Shown: in pieces, positions 27,175 to 35,888 of the stretch
Layout: each line of letters starts with the position of its first letter
Numbering within the stretch: position 1 is the stretch's first letter
Assembly: GCF_010020825.1 (NCBI RefSeq)
Contig: NZ_JAACJE010000001.1
Span: 1,426,001 to 1,490,000, forward strand
Reading direction: 5' to 3'
DNA: 64,000 nt
From: Acidovorax sp. 210-6
GTDB lineage: Bacteria > Pseudomonadota > Gammaproteobacteria > Burkholderiales > Burkholderiaceae_C
The notes under the pieces: model-generated
The model's database searches: none
The model's input: the letters and a program-made list of their open reading frames with translations, nothing else
What the model was told of the DNA's origin: nothing
Translations under genes and position numbers: made by a program

Positions 27175-28725
27175 ATGCAGGCAAACGCGATGGCGTCGAT
27201 GGGAGAGGCGCTGGTCCATGCGTTCGAGCGCTCCGGCGCCAGGGTGGCGATCGAGTGCGACGGCGCCGAGGTGACGTATGCGCAGCTGGCGTCGGACGTC
27301 GCCAGGACGATCGGCGCGCTGCGGGCCCTGGGCTTGAAGCCGGGCGACCGGATCGCGCAGATCGCGGCGAACGGCTATGAGGCCTTCCTGGTGGTCGCGG
27401 CGGCCTACGTCGGAGGCTTCACCCTGGTGCCGCTGCAATACAACGGCGATCTGGAGGACCATCGCTTCGCCATCGAGGACAGCCGGCCCGCCCTGGTGAT
27501 CGTCGATGCAGGGCGTGCCGGCCGCGCGCAGCAATTGGCGGCGTCCTGCGGGCACGCATTCCTGCGCGCGACCCACGACGAGCTGGCCACCGCGGCCGCC
27601 GGGCAGCCGCAGCGCCCGCTGCGCTCGTTCGCCGGGGCCGCGGACCCGCAGGGCTGCGCCCGCCTCAACTACACCGGCGGCACGACGGGCAAGCCCAAGG
27701 GCGTGATGATCGCCTCGGCCGCGCTGACCTACGCCACGATGCTGCACGTCATCGCCAACGGCTACGACGGCGATACCCGGCTGCTCGTGGCCTCGCCGAT
27801 CTCGCACGGCGGCGGCTCGTTCATCCCCCCGGTGCTGTGGATGGGCGGGCGCGTCGTCATCCACAACGGGTTCGATGCGGCGCGCGTGACCGCGGAGATC
27901 GCCAGCGGCCGGGTCAACTCGCTGTTCCTGGTGCCGACGATGCTGTACGCCTTGCTCGACCACCCGGACGTGGCCCGGATCCAGCGCGGGCAACTGCGCA
28001 GGGTCACCTACGGCGCCGCTCCGGCGTCGCCCGCCCGCCTGCGGCAGGCGCTGGAGCTGTTCGGGCCGGTGCTGGTCCAGAGCTACGGTCAGTCGGAGGC
28101 GCCCGGCGCCATCCTGTACCTGTCGGCGCAGGAGCATGTGCACGAGGATCCGCAGCGGCTCATGGCGGCCGGCAAGCCCTATCCGGGCGTGAGCATCAAG
28201 CTGGTCGGCCAGGACGGCCAGGCGCGCACCGGCTCCGGGGAGGTGGGCGAGATCTGCGTGCGGGCGCCGCACGTGATGCTGGGCTACCTGAACAACCCCG
28301 AGCTGACCGAGGCGACGATCAGGGACGGCTGGCTGCATACCGGTGACCTGGCCCGCGTGGACCCGTACGGCTTCTTCCATATCGTCGACCGCGCCAAGGA
28401 CATGATCATCTCCGGCGGGTTCAACGTCTATGCGTCGGAGGTGGAAAGCGTCCTGGAGGCGCACCCGGACGTCAAGGCCTCGGCGGTGATCGGCGTGCCC
28501 GACGAACGCTGGGGCGAGGCCGTGAAGGCCTTCGTCGTGCCGCAGCCCCAGTGTTGCCCCGCCGAGGCGGATCTCATTGCCTTCGCCAAGGCGAACATCG
28601 GCTCGATCAAGGCGCCCAAGACGATCGAGATCACGGGCAGCCTGCCGGTGACGAAGGTCGGGAAGATCGACAAGAAGGCGTTGCGCGCGCCGTACTGGGA
28701 GGGCAAGGCCCGCGGAGTGAACTGA
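27175..28725 (+). CDS. acyl-CoA ligase (AMP-binding, long-chain/aryl acyl-CoA synthetase type)
   Basis: This ATP-dependent acid:CoA ligase has 516 residues, a normal length. The adenylate-forming P-loop is YTGGTTGKPKGV (about 173-184). Later motifs include YGQSEAPGAI, GWLHTGDLARVD and the hinge DRAKDMIISGG, and the catalytic Lys lies in TKVGKIDKKALR near the C-terminus. The start at 27175 is preferred (GGAAGGG upstream). It is the first gene of an IclR-controlled operon with a Bug receptor, a porin, an oxidoreductase and a citryl-CoA-lyase-like protein, so it probably activates an imported carboxylic acid. The acid is not identifiable. Confidence 0.92.
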   Translation: MQANAMASMGEALVHAFERSGARVAIECDGAEVTYAQLASDVARTIGALRALGLKPGDRIAQIAANGYEAFLVVAAAYVGGFTLVPLQYNGDLEDHRFAIEDSRPALVIVDAGRAGRAQQLAASCGHAFLRATHDELATAAAGQPQRPLRSFAGAADPQGCARLNYTGGTTGKPKGVMIASAALTYATMLHVIANGYDGDTRLLVASPISHGGGSFIPPVLWMGGRVVIHNGFDAARVTAEIASGRVNSLFLVPTMLYALLDHPDVARIQRGQLRRVTYGAAPASPARLRQALELFGPVLVQSYGQSEAPGAILYLSAQEHVHEDPQRLMAAGKPYPGVSIKLVGQDGQARTGSGEVGEICVRAPHVMLGYLNNPELTEATIRDGWLHTGDLARVDPYGFFHIVDRAKDMIISGGFNVYASEVESVLEAHPDVKASAVIGVPDERWGEAVKAFVVPQPQCCPAEADLIAFAKANIGSIKAPKTIEITGSLPVTKVGKIDKKALRAPYWEGKARGVN

Positions 28726-28850
28726 GCCTGCCGCGCTGCGGCCGGCCACGCAGCACCGTGTATCGGAGAGCCGCCAGCCGGTGCGGCCGCGCACCGGGTG
28801 GGGCAGGGCTGCTGTCCAAGGGAAGAACGGAAGACATCAAGGAGACAACG

Positions 28851-29798
28851 ATGAAACGCAGATCGATTTTGCTGGGCGTGCCGCTGGGCGCCATCGCCCC
28901 CGCCATCTTCGCCAGCCCCAGGCCGGTCACGGTGGTCGTTCCGTACCCTGCTGGAGGCACCACCGACAAGGTGGGCCGCTACGTGGCGAATGGGTTGACG
29001 GAGAAGCTGGGCCAGAATTTCCTCGTGCTCAACAAGCCCGGCGCCGGCGGGACCATCGGCATCAGCGAGGTCGCGCGTGCGCCGGCCGACGGATCGATGC
29101 TCGGGATCGTCTACGACTCGCACGCCGTGGACCACCTCGTCTACCCGAGCCTTGCCTACCATCCGTTCAGGTCCTTCGAGTTCGTCAGCCTCGTGGTGAC
29201 CGCGCCGCACGTGCTGGTCACCTCCGCCCGCACGCCCTACAGGACCCTGGACGACCTCATCGCCGCCGGCAAGGCGGGCCCGAACAAGGTGACGTACGGC
29301 GCGATCGGCGAGGGCACGTCGACGACCTTGAATGCGGCGCTGTTCGCCGAGAAGGCCGGCTTCCAGGCGCTGCGCGTGCCGTACAACGGCGGCGGTGGCG
29401 CCTACCTGGCGGATCTGCTGGCCGGGCGCTTCGACTACATCATGGGCGCCTTGCCGGCGGCCCTGGCCCATATTGAGAGCGGTCAGCTGCGCGCGCTCGC
29501 GTACGGCGGGCCCACCCGGTCCACCTTGCTGCCGGAGGTCCCGACGCTCAGTGAGACCTTCCCGGGCATGGAGGCTGCGTCCTGGGTCGGCGTGGTCGCT
29601 CCCGCAGGGCTGCCCAAGGCCAGGGTCGACCAGCTGAGCGATGCGATCCGCGCTGTGGTGCTCAGCGAGCCGCTGCGGCACAAGCTGGTGGCGGAGGGCT
29701 TCGTGGTGCAAGGGTCCACCAGTGCCCAGTTCCTCGAGCGCGCGCGCGCCGATTCCGAACTCCAGAGCCGGCTGCTCAAACGGGGCGCGAACAAGTAG
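28851..29798 (+). CDS. Bug/TctC family periplasmic receptor
   Basis: This Bug-family receptor has 315 residues and a short signal peptide (MKRRSILLGVPLGAIAPAIF, cleaved near ASP). Landmarks are VVVPYPAGGTTDKVGR, NKPGAGGTIGISEVARAPADG and LPEVPTLSETFPG. AAGGAG precedes the start. It lies between the acyl-CoA ligase and the porin, which suggests that porin, receptor and ligase handle the same carboxylate in order: outer membrane, periplasm, cytoplasm. Confidence 0.92.
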   Translation: MKRRSILLGVPLGAIAPAIFASPRPVTVVVPYPAGGTTDKVGRYVANGLTEKLGQNFLVLNKPGAGGTIGISEVARAPADGSMLGIVYDSHAVDHLVYPSLAYHPFRSFEFVSLVVTAPHVLVTSARTPYRTLDDLIAAGKAGPNKVTYGAIGEGTSTTLNAALFAEKAGFQALRVPYNGGGGAYLADLLAGRFDYIMGALPAALAHIESGQLRALAYGGPTRSTLLPEVPTLSETFPGMEAASWVGVVAPAGLPKARVDQLSDAIRAVVLSEPLRHKLVAEGFVVQGSTSAQFLERARADSELQSRLLKRGANK

Positions 29799-29835
29799 CC
29801 CCCGACCGGCACCACCAGAACAAGAGGAGACAACC

Positions 29836-30963
29836 ATGAAACACGCCATCGCGGCGGCGGGGGCTTGCTTTGCCCTGGCCGCCTCCCACTCCCACGCGCA
29901 GACCAACGTGGTGGTCTACGGCGTGCTCGACGTCGGCATGGACTACGGCAAGGCCGGATCGTTCAGCCAGGTGCGTCAGCTGTCCGGCGGGCTGGTCGGC
30001 TCGCGGCTGGGATTCCGCGGAACCGAGGACCTCGGCGGCGGCCTGTCGGCGGTGTTCCGCCTCGAAAGCGGCATCAACGCCGACACCGGCACGTTCGCCC
30101 AGGGCGGCCGCGCGTTCGGGCGGGAGGCCACGGTGGGGCTTTCCTCCAAGGACTGGGGCACGATCCGCCTCGGCCGCATGGGCAGCACCTTCTATGTGGC
30201 ATCGCTTTCGGTCAATGCATTCCAGGCCGGCCAGTCGGGCTCGGTGTCGGCGATCACGAGGAGCACCGCGACGAGCGACAAGTACCCGCTGCACCTGATC
30301 GCCGCGGCCCGCTCCGACAACGCAGTGCACTACACCTCGCCGTCCTGGGGCGGCGTGCAGCTCCAACTGCACGGATCCGCCGGCGAGAAGAGCACCACGC
30401 AGGGCAGCATGGTCGGGGCCACGCTGCAGTACAACGCACGCCCCTGGAACGTCCTCGTCTCGGTGGCCAAGCAGCGCGGCGCCGGCAGCACGGACCGGGT
30501 GGGCGCGGCGCGCGGCCTGATGGTGGGCGGCAGCTACGACGCGGGCTTCGCAAAGGTCTTCGCCGGGTACACGCGCGAGAAGAACGACTGCCTCACCTGC
30601 ACCGGCGTGCTGGAGCGCATGGAGGGGCTGACCGCCCGCGGCGCGGGCGACTTCACGCTGCTGAACCTGGGGGTGCGCGCGCCGGTGGGTGCCTGGACGC
30701 TGATCGGCGAGGTGTTCTACCTGCGCGACCGCAGCGACTACGCGGCGCCGGTGGGCAACAGGGATGTGCCGTGGCTGGCGCTCGGCGCGGAGTACGCACT
30801 GTCCAAGCGCACCACGCTGTGGGGATCCGTCGGGGCGGTGCGCAACCGCAACGGCTCCCAGTACGTGCTGTCGACCGGGCCCGCGCCGCGTCCGGCGAAC
30901 GCGGTTCCCGCGGGCAACCCCACCGCCAAGAACATCGGCATCGGGATCACCCATGCGTTCTAG
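29836..30963 (+). CDS. Gram-negative general porin (Burkholderiales OmpC-like)
   Basis: This outer-membrane beta-barrel has 375 residues. It has a Sec signal peptide (cleavage near SHAQ) and the typical first strand VVVYGVLDVGMDYG. The SRLGFRGTEDLGGGLSAVFR segment and alternating aromatic strands follow, and a C-terminal phenylalanine (GIGITHAF) serves for Bam-dependent assembly. AAGAGGAG precedes the start. It is 37 bp after the Bug gene, likely in the same transcript, and may provide a dedicated entry pore for the operon's substrate. Confidence 0.94.
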   Translation: MKHAIAAAGACFALAASHSHAQTNVVVYGVLDVGMDYGKAGSFSQVRQLSGGLVGSRLGFRGTEDLGGGLSAVFRLESGINADTGTFAQGGRAFGREATVGLSSKDWGTIRLGRMGSTFYVASLSVNAFQAGQSGSVSAITRSTATSDKYPLHLIAAARSDNAVHYTSPSWGGVQLQLHGSAGEKSTTQGSMVGATLQYNARPWNVLVSVAKQRGAGSTDRVGAARGLMVGGSYDAGFAKVFAGYTREKNDCLTCTGVLERMEGLTARGAGDFTLLNLGVRAPVGAWTLIGEVFYLRDRSDYAAPVGNRDVPWLALGAEYALSKRTTLWGSVGAVRNRNGSQYVLSTGPAPRPANAVPAGNPTAKNIGIGITHAF

Positions 30964-30996
30964 TTCCTTCGCCGCCGGCGGCCGGGAGGCGCGCCG

Positions 30997-31971
30997 ATGA
31001 AAGCCGTCGTGGTGGTCGATTCGCCGCAAGGCAAGACGCTGCAGGTGCGGGAGGTGGCCGCGCCGGTGCCCGGGCCGGGCCAGGTGCTGGTGCACGTCCA
31101 TGCCGCGGCCCTGAACCGCTCGGACCTGAGCCGTACGCAGAAGCACTATGCGCCGCGTCCAGTCCACATCGCGGGCAACGAGATGAGCGGCGAAGTCATC
31201 GCGCTGGGCCCGGGGGTGACGCGCTTCGCGCCCGGCGACCGCGTCATGGCCTTGGCCGACGGCAGCTACGCCGAACAGGTGTGCGTAGACGAAGACGTGG
31301 CCCTGAGGGTGCCGGACGCGCTGCCGCTGCTCGACGCCGCAGCCGTGCCGGTGAGCTACCTGACGGCGCACGACGCGCTGCGCAGCGCCGGCCACCTGGC
31401 CGGCGGCGAATCGGTCCTCATCCACTCCGTGACCTCCGGCGTGGGAATCGCCGCGGTGCAGATCGCGCGGGTGCTCGGCGCGGGCCTCGTCATGGGCTCG
31501 ACGCGCCGTGCCGACAGGGCCGAGCCGCTGCGCGCGCACGGCCTGCAGGAGATCGTGGACCTGGCGCGGGCGCCCGACTTCTCGCGCGCCGTCCTGGAGA
31601 AGACCGGCGGGCAGGGGACGGCGCTGATCCTGGATGCGATCGGCGGCGGCGTGCTCGCCCAGAATCTGGCCGCGGCGGCGGTTCGCGGGCGCATCGTGGT
31701 GCTCGGCATGCTGGGCGGCACCGAGGACACGCTCGACCTGAACCTGCTCGCTTTGCGCCGGCTGCAGCTGATCGGCGTGTCCTTCCGCAGCCGCAGCCTC
31801 GCGGAGCGGGCGCAGGTGTGCCGGCGGTTCGAGGCGGAGCTTGGGCCGCGCCTCGCGGACGGCACGCTGCGCCCCGTGATCTCCAGGACGTTCCCCCTGG
31901 ACGAGGCGCTGCAGGCCCAGGAGTTCATGCGCGGCAACCTGCACCTGGGCAAGATCGTCCTGCTGCCGTGA
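30997..31971 (+). CDS. medium-chain dehydrogenase/reductase, quinone-oxidoreductase type
   Basis: This NAD(P)H-dependent oxidoreductase has 324 residues. An N-terminal GroES-like domain (AALNRSDLSR, IAGNEMSGEVIALG) precedes the Rossmann domain with SGVGIAAVQIARVLGA at about 140-160. The cysteine ligands of zinc-dependent alcohol dehydrogenases are absent, so it is of the zinc-free quinone reductase or enoyl reductase type. It is the fourth gene of the IclR-linked operon, 33 bp after the porin. Its substrate is presumably an enone or enoyl intermediate of the pathway, which is inference. Confidence 0.88.
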   Translation: MKAVVVVDSPQGKTLQVREVAAPVPGPGQVLVHVHAAALNRSDLSRTQKHYAPRPVHIAGNEMSGEVIALGPGVTRFAPGDRVMALADGSYAEQVCVDEDVALRVPDALPLLDAAAVPVSYLTAHDALRSAGHLAGGESVLIHSVTSGVGIAAVQIARVLGAGLVMGSTRRADRAEPLRAHGLQEIVDLARAPDFSRAVLEKTGGQGTALILDAIGGGVLAQNLAAAAVRGRIVVLGMLGGTEDTLDLNLLALRRLQLIGVSFRSRSLAERAQVCRRFEAELGPRLADGTLRPVISRTFPLDEALQAQEFMRGNLHLGKIVLLP

Positions 31972-32004
31972 GCGACGCGAAAGACAAAAAGGAAGGTATC
32001 CGCC

Positions 32005-32775
32005 ATGAACGTGACAGCCATCGGCCACGCGAGCACCCACACGGTCACGCTGCGCGGCCATGACCTGGCGCACGAGGTCCTCGGCAAGATGGACTTCGTG
32101 GAGGCGCTGGTCCTGTGCGTGCTGGGCCGCAGGCCGCGCGCCGAGGAGAAGCGGATGATCGACGCCATCCTCGTGGTGGCCCTGGACCATGGCCTGACCC
32201 CGCCGGCCATCGCCGCCCGGATGGCCTATCTCGGCGCACCCGAGTCGCTGGCTGGCGCCGTCGCGGCGGGGCTGCTGGGCGCGGGCTCCCGCTTCCTGGG
32301 CCCGGCGTCGCTGGCGGCCGAGCAGTTCGCCGGCTGGACGGCGGGCCTGACCGACGGCAACGGCCCTGAAGCCTACGCCCGGCTCGCGCGCGAACTGGCC
32401 GCACCTTCGGCGGGAACCCGGTTTGTCGGCTTTGGCCATCCGGTGCACACCGAGGGCGATCCCCGCGTCCCCGCGCTGCGGCGCATCGCGCAGGAGAACG
32501 GCTTCCACGGCAAGGCATGGCGCCTGGCCGACGCCATCGTGCAGGAACTCGAGCGGCAGGGCCGGCGCCTGCCGCTGAACGCGGCCGGCGGGACGGCGCT
32601 GTGCGTCCTGGGCATGGGGCTCGAGCCACGGCTCGCGACGTGCCTTGCGCTGATCGGGCGCTGCGGCGGACTGGTCGCGCATATCCTCGAGGAAAGCGCG
32701 GCGCCGCTGGCACAGGACGCCTGGCGCTTGATCGACACGCAATTCACCGCGCCGCCCGCGGACATCCGCCGGTGA
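32005..32775 (+). CDS. citrate synthase family protein, citryl-CoA-lyase-like
   Basis: This 256-residue protein is shorter than full citrate synthases (about 430) and corresponds to the short citrate-synthase-fold group annotated as citryl-CoA lyases. The segment LDHGLTPPAIAARM and the catalytic-His loop GFGHPVHTEGDPR are conserved, as is HILEE near the C-terminus. Short members may cleave or form C-C bonds on acyl-CoA esters. It is the last gene of the operon, so it may release a small acyl-CoA at the end of the degradation route. The exact reaction is unknown. Confidence 0.8.
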   Translation: MNVTAIGHASTHTVTLRGHDLAHEVLGKMDFVEALVLCVLGRRPRAEEKRMIDAILVVALDHGLTPPAIAARMAYLGAPESLAGAVAAGLLGAGSRFLGPASLAAEQFAGWTAGLTDGNGPEAYARLARELAAPSAGTRFVGFGHPVHTEGDPRVPALRRIAQENGFHGKAWRLADAIVQELERQGRRLPLNAAGGTALCVLGMGLEPRLATCLALIGRCGGLVAHILEESAAPLAQDAWRLIDTQFTAPPADIRR

Positions 32776-33053
32776 TCCCGGCGGGACCCGGGGATGGCGC
32801 CTCGGCAGCGCCCGGCCGGGCCAGGCGCCGCATGCTTGCGCCGAAGATCGTCGGCGCGTCCCAGCGGCCGGTGCGTTCATCCAGGCTTCAGGCGGCCTGA
32901 AAGGGCCAGGCGGCGGTGTCCGCCAGGGACAAACCGGCCGCCTCCGCGTCGAAGAGGCAGGCGCTCCGGAGGAAGCCTGCCTGGTGGCTCATGGGAACAT
33001 GCCGCCTGGGTGATGCCCGGCGGCGCAGCGCCCCGCCGCTCGCGTGCTCCGGG

Positions 33054-33515
33054 CTACAGCGGGAACGCCGCGAGCAGCTCGGCGAAACTCAGTTGCGTGG
33101 GCAGCGCCGGAGCCTCATCCCGGCGGTACTGCTCGGGCACCTCCTGCGGCAGCATCTCGCCGCGTTGCACGGCGCGCTGGAGCAGGTCGTGCCGCTCGAT
33201 CCAGAGCAGTTCATAGCGCGCGATCGCGTCCCATTCGGCCGGGGTGTTGCCCTCGACCTCGTAGGCGTGGTCGCAGGCGCGGGCATCGGTGTCGTCGTAG
33301 CGGACGCAGACCTCGCGGTAGGCGCCGAAATCGTGCGGAAAGCTCCGCACTGTGAACCGGGCCGGCACGTCGTCGGCCAGCGGGTACAGGCGCTCCAGCA
33401 TGCGCAGGAACACCCGGCACTCGCGCCGCGAGCGCTCGTCGTAGTCGGCCCGGCCGACCTGGGCGCAGGCCTCCTCGCAGGGCGAGGGGCCGATGGTCAT
33501 CAACTGGTAGGTCAT
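33054..33515 (-). CDS. hypothetical island protein
   Basis: This acidic 153-residue protein is unrecognised. It has a cluster of cysteines near the N-terminus (PCEEACAQVG, RECRVFLR) and many aromatic residues, with no signal peptide. The start at 33515 is supported by GGAG upstream; a longer frame to 33635 passes through a perfect hairpin and is not used. It is the last gene of a leftward-transcribed series of small genes that begins at 40570 and marks the left side of the accessory island. Confidence 0.75.
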   Translation of the reverse strand: MTYQLMTIGPSPCEEACAQVGRADYDERSRRECRVFLRMLERLYPLADDVPARFTVRSFPHDFGAYREVCVRYDDTDARACDHAYEVEGNTPAEWDAIARYELLWIERHDLLQRAVQRGEMLPQEVPEQYRRDEAPALPTQLSFAELLAAFPL

Positions 33516-33580
33516 GGGATATCTCCGAAAGAAGTGGCGGGCCGCCGGCCGGCATCGGCGACGGCGGCCCGGAGGTAAGG

Positions 33581-33610
33581 GCGCATTCCGGCCGGGCGGC
33601 CGGAATGCGC
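33581..33610. terminator. perfect 13-bp stem-loop between two island genes
   Basis: GCGCATTCCGGCC-GGGC-GGCCGGAATGCGC is a perfect 13-bp stem with a four-base loop, between the stop at 33670 and the start at 33515 on the minus strand. It lacks a T run. It is one of a set of strong GC hairpins found in the island's gaps. Confidence 0.7.
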
Positions 33611-33669
33611 GCAGCAGGGGAGGGCGAGGACGCACTGAAGGCGCCGTCGCTGCCCCCGCCTTGCCCGGC

Positions 33670-34194
33670 TTACGTCAATCCCCAGGCCGCGCAGGCGAGG
33701 TCTCCGTCGAAGGGGCAGTGCTCAAGCAGCGTGGCGATGGCCGCGCGCTCCAGCGACACGGTGAGCGTGTCGAACCCCTCGGGATACTTGGCAAGACCGG
33801 TGTAGAGGTCGAATTCGCCGTCTTCCAGCGCTTCCTCGACGAGGCTGCTGGCGGCATCGAGGTCGAACTCACCATCCGGGAACGCCTCCTCTGGTCCGTT
33901 CAGCCCAGGAACCGCGCGGACCGCCGAGGCCTGGCACCGGATGCAGCGGTAGAAGCCCCCGCTGTCGTCGTACTCGGATGTGACCTCGAACGACAGCGTG
34001 ACGGCGTCGAGCCAGGCGTGCTGGAGGAAGAGCGCCGCCAGCGTGGCGCCCGCCCAGCTGCGGTCGAGCCGCTCGCGATCGGCATGCGCCGCCCGGTAGC
34101 GGGCTTCGGCCCCGATGCCGGCGGCATTGAGCGCCACGGCGCCGTCGGCGCCCGCGAGGTAGGCGGGCTGCTCTTCTGTGGATTCAGTGGACAT
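33670..34194 (-). CDS. hypothetical island protein
   Basis: This 174-residue acidic protein is of unknown function. A central segment has the pair CIRC (YRCIRCQAS) and the C-terminal half is rich in Asp and Glu (FPDGEFDLDAASSLVEEALE). No catalytic motif is visible. AGGAACACC precedes the start. The start overlaps the end of the upstream TIM-barrel gene by 11 bp, so the two are co-translated. Confidence 0.75.
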   Translation of the reverse strand: MSTESTEEQPAYLAGADGAVALNAAGIGAEARYRAAHADRERLDRSWAGATLAALFLQHAWLDAVTLSFEVTSEYDDSGGFYRCIRCQASAVRAVPGLNGPEEAFPDGEFDLDAASSLVEEALEDGEFDLYTGLAKYPEGFDTLTVSLERAAIATLLEHCPFDGDLACAAWGLT

Positions 34195-34942
34195 GGGTGT
34201 TCCTCGTTCTGCGGTGGTTTCCCTCTGAGAACACCACCGCGCTGGGTTGGATGTGGATCAGCAGCGGGTACCACCAGGACGGCACGGTGCAGACCTGGTG
34301 CCAGTCGCCGCGGCCGTCGTTGTCGCTGACGTGGACCTCGATGCAGCGCTCGCAGGCGAGCATCTCGGCCACGAACGTCGGCTCATGGCGTCCGGTGGCA
34401 GTCGCCAGGATGTGCAGGTGCGACAGATCGAGCGCGTAGGGCACGCCCGACTCGAACACCGCCCGGTATTCGGACCAGCTCGAGACCAGCCACGTGTCGC
34501 CCGGCGTGGGGTAGTGGCCCTCGATGCCGACCGGGCAGCCGAACAGGTCGGCGCAGCGGCGCGCGTGCTCCAGCGCCATGGACAGCGTCGCTTGCGCGCG
34601 CCGGCCGGCGTGCGCCGTGTACGCGGGCGCCCCGAGCCTGCGGCTGATGCGCGCCGCCTGGACGAACCAATCGGCGTGCAGCGTGAAGCCGCTGAGGTCG
34701 GCGAAGCGGCGGTCCGCGAGGACATGTACGTTGGCGTGCAGCCGGAAGCGTGTGCGCGGATGGGCCATGCGCAGCGCGTCGGCCCGGTCCTCGGTCAGGC
34801 AGCCCGTCGATTGCGGCACCAGCTGGACGTGCTCGGCCGACAGCGGTCCGAATAGCGGTTCGCCGATCGGAGCGTGCAGGAGCGCCGCGGCCGCTTCGTG
34901 GCGCATCCCCGGCCAGCAGGCCAGCGAGACATGCGCCTTCAC
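34184..34942 (-). CDS. sugar phosphate isomerase/epimerase-like TIM-barrel protein
   Basis: This 252-residue protein has the metal-site pattern of the xylose isomerase/endonuclease IV superfamily: YTAHAGRR, VGIEGHYPTPGD, YALDLSHLHI and IEVHVSDNDGRGDWH supply His, Glu and Asp ligands in the usual order. The substrate is unknown; such proteins in mobile elements have no assigned role. The GTG start at 34942 follows AGGAGGT and overlaps the upstream stop (GTGA). The last 12 codons run over a hairpin (34211-34240), so the C-terminus may have been extended recently. Confidence 0.78.
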   Translation of the reverse strand: MKAHVSLACWPGMRHEAAAALLHAPIGEPLFGPLSAEHVQLVPQSTGCLTEDRADALRMAHPRTRFRLHANVHVLADRRFADLSGFTLHADWFVQAARISRRLGAPAYTAHAGRRAQATLSMALEHARRCADLFGCPVGIEGHYPTPGDTWLVSSWSEYRAVFESGVPYALDLSHLHILATATGRHEPTFVAEMLACERCIEVHVSDNDGRGDWHQVCTVPSWWYPLLIHIQPSAVVFSEGNHRRTRNTHVH

Positions 34943-35391
34943 AGCCGGACCTCCTGGTAGTCGGAGTCGGTAAAGTACGCCCGGTGCTCGATGACCACGC
35001 TGCCATCGGCCGTGTCGAAGACGACCTCGCCCGAGGCGCCGTCGCCGTTCTCCCAGCCGCCGAAGTGCTCGTCGACAAGCTCCATGGCGACGTCCGTGAT
35101 GGCGTCGTCCAGGGGCCAGTCCTTCAGCGTCACCGTCATCTGCCAGGTGCCGCCGGACCATTCGCAGGTCTCCCTGTACTGGAGGACCTCGGGAATGGGC
35201 TCCAGCGTCCTGCCGTCCGGCAACTCGTATTGGACGCCTTCCGGGCCGCCGTTGTCGCCGGAGCCGGTGTAGCTGGCCACCGCGCGCGCGACGCCGTCGG
35301 CGCGCAGCGCGTCGAAGATCGCCGCCCGGTTGGCGGCGATGCGCTGCGGTGCGGAGAGCGGGGCGCTCTCCCGTTGCTCGTTGTCTTGCAT
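34939..35391 (-). CDS. DUF6878-like protein
   Basis: This 150-residue acidic protein has the layout I associate with DUF6878: ADGVARAVASYTGSGDNGGP near the start, then VDEHFGGWENGDGASGEVVFD and a C-terminal RAYFTDSDYQEVRL. The function of the family is unknown, and members occur on plasmids and genomic islands. AGGAAA precedes the ATG. It overlaps the next gene by four bases (GTGA). The assignment rests on pattern memory. Confidence 0.75.
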   Translation of the reverse strand: MQDNEQRESAPLSAPQRIAANRAAIFDALRADGVARAVASYTGSGDNGGPEGVQYELPDGRTLEPIPEVLQYRETCEWSGGTWQMTVTLKDWPLDDAITDVAMELVDEHFGGWENGDGASGEVVFDTADGSVVIEHRAYFTDSDYQEVRL

Positions 35392-35410
35392 GTCGTTTCC
35401 TCGAATGAAG

Positions 35411-35513
35411 GGGGCGCACGCGTTCCTCTCGGGACGGCGGCGCCCCAGGGGGTCATTGAAAGAGCCCGCCCTGACGGCGGGCTCGCTGTGGCGGCGCCTC
35501 GGGGCGAGGCGCC
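35411..35513. terminator. three successive GC-rich stem-loops
   Basis: Within the 200-bp gap between two leftward genes there are three hairpins. GGGGCGC/GCGCCCC lies at 35411-35446, GAGCCCGCC-CTGAC-GGCGGGCTC at 35462-35484, and GGCGCCTC-GGGGC-GAGGCGCC at 35493-35513. None has a T run. They may end the upstream transcript or form a structured 5' leader of the DUF6878-like gene. Confidence 0.6.
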
Positions 35514-35591
35514 GTGATGGGGGCGCGCCAGTGGCGCGAGCGCGGACGCGGCCGGGTGTCCCGGCTGTCCGCTTTTCGCACCGTGGCGCGG

Positions 35592-35888
35592 CTAGGGCCG
35601 GCTCGGCGGCTGCGGTGTGCCCAGCAATCCGGCGAGCAGCGCGTCGTCCCTGGAAGGCCCGCCGCTGCCGGCGGGCAGCCGCGCGACGGTGTATCCCTGG
35701 GCGCGAAGCTGGCGGATGACCTCCGGCGCGTGGTGCGAGAACACCTTGCCGGTGCCCTCGGTGTGCGCAGTCAGCACGCGCCAGGCGTCCTCGCCGGCCT
35801 TCGTGTTCGGCAGGAACAACGTGAACAGCCCGTCGTCGCGCCAGCCGAGGTCGGGTGGGCCCGCCGCGGGCTTCGGACCGCGGCTCAT
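35592..35888 (-). CDS. small hypothetical island protein
   Basis: This 98-residue protein is of unknown function. The middle part (LFTLFLPNTKAGEDAWRVLT, then HHAPEVIRQLRAQGYTV) looks like a small alpha/beta fold. The ends are Pro- and Arg-rich. The start overlaps the upstream stop (ATGA at 35885-35888), which fixes it at 35888. Confidence 0.72.
   Translation of the reverse strand: MSRGPKPAAGPPDLGWRDDGLFTLFLPNTKAGEDAWRVLTAHTEGTGKVFSHHAPEVIRQLRAQGYTVARLPAGSGGPSRDDALLAGLLGTPQPPSRP

Noticed and set aside
32776-33053. tRNA gene or attachment site at the left edge of the accessory island
   Set aside because: No cloverleaf pattern or T-loop sequence was found in the gap, and no repeat matching the other edge was seen.
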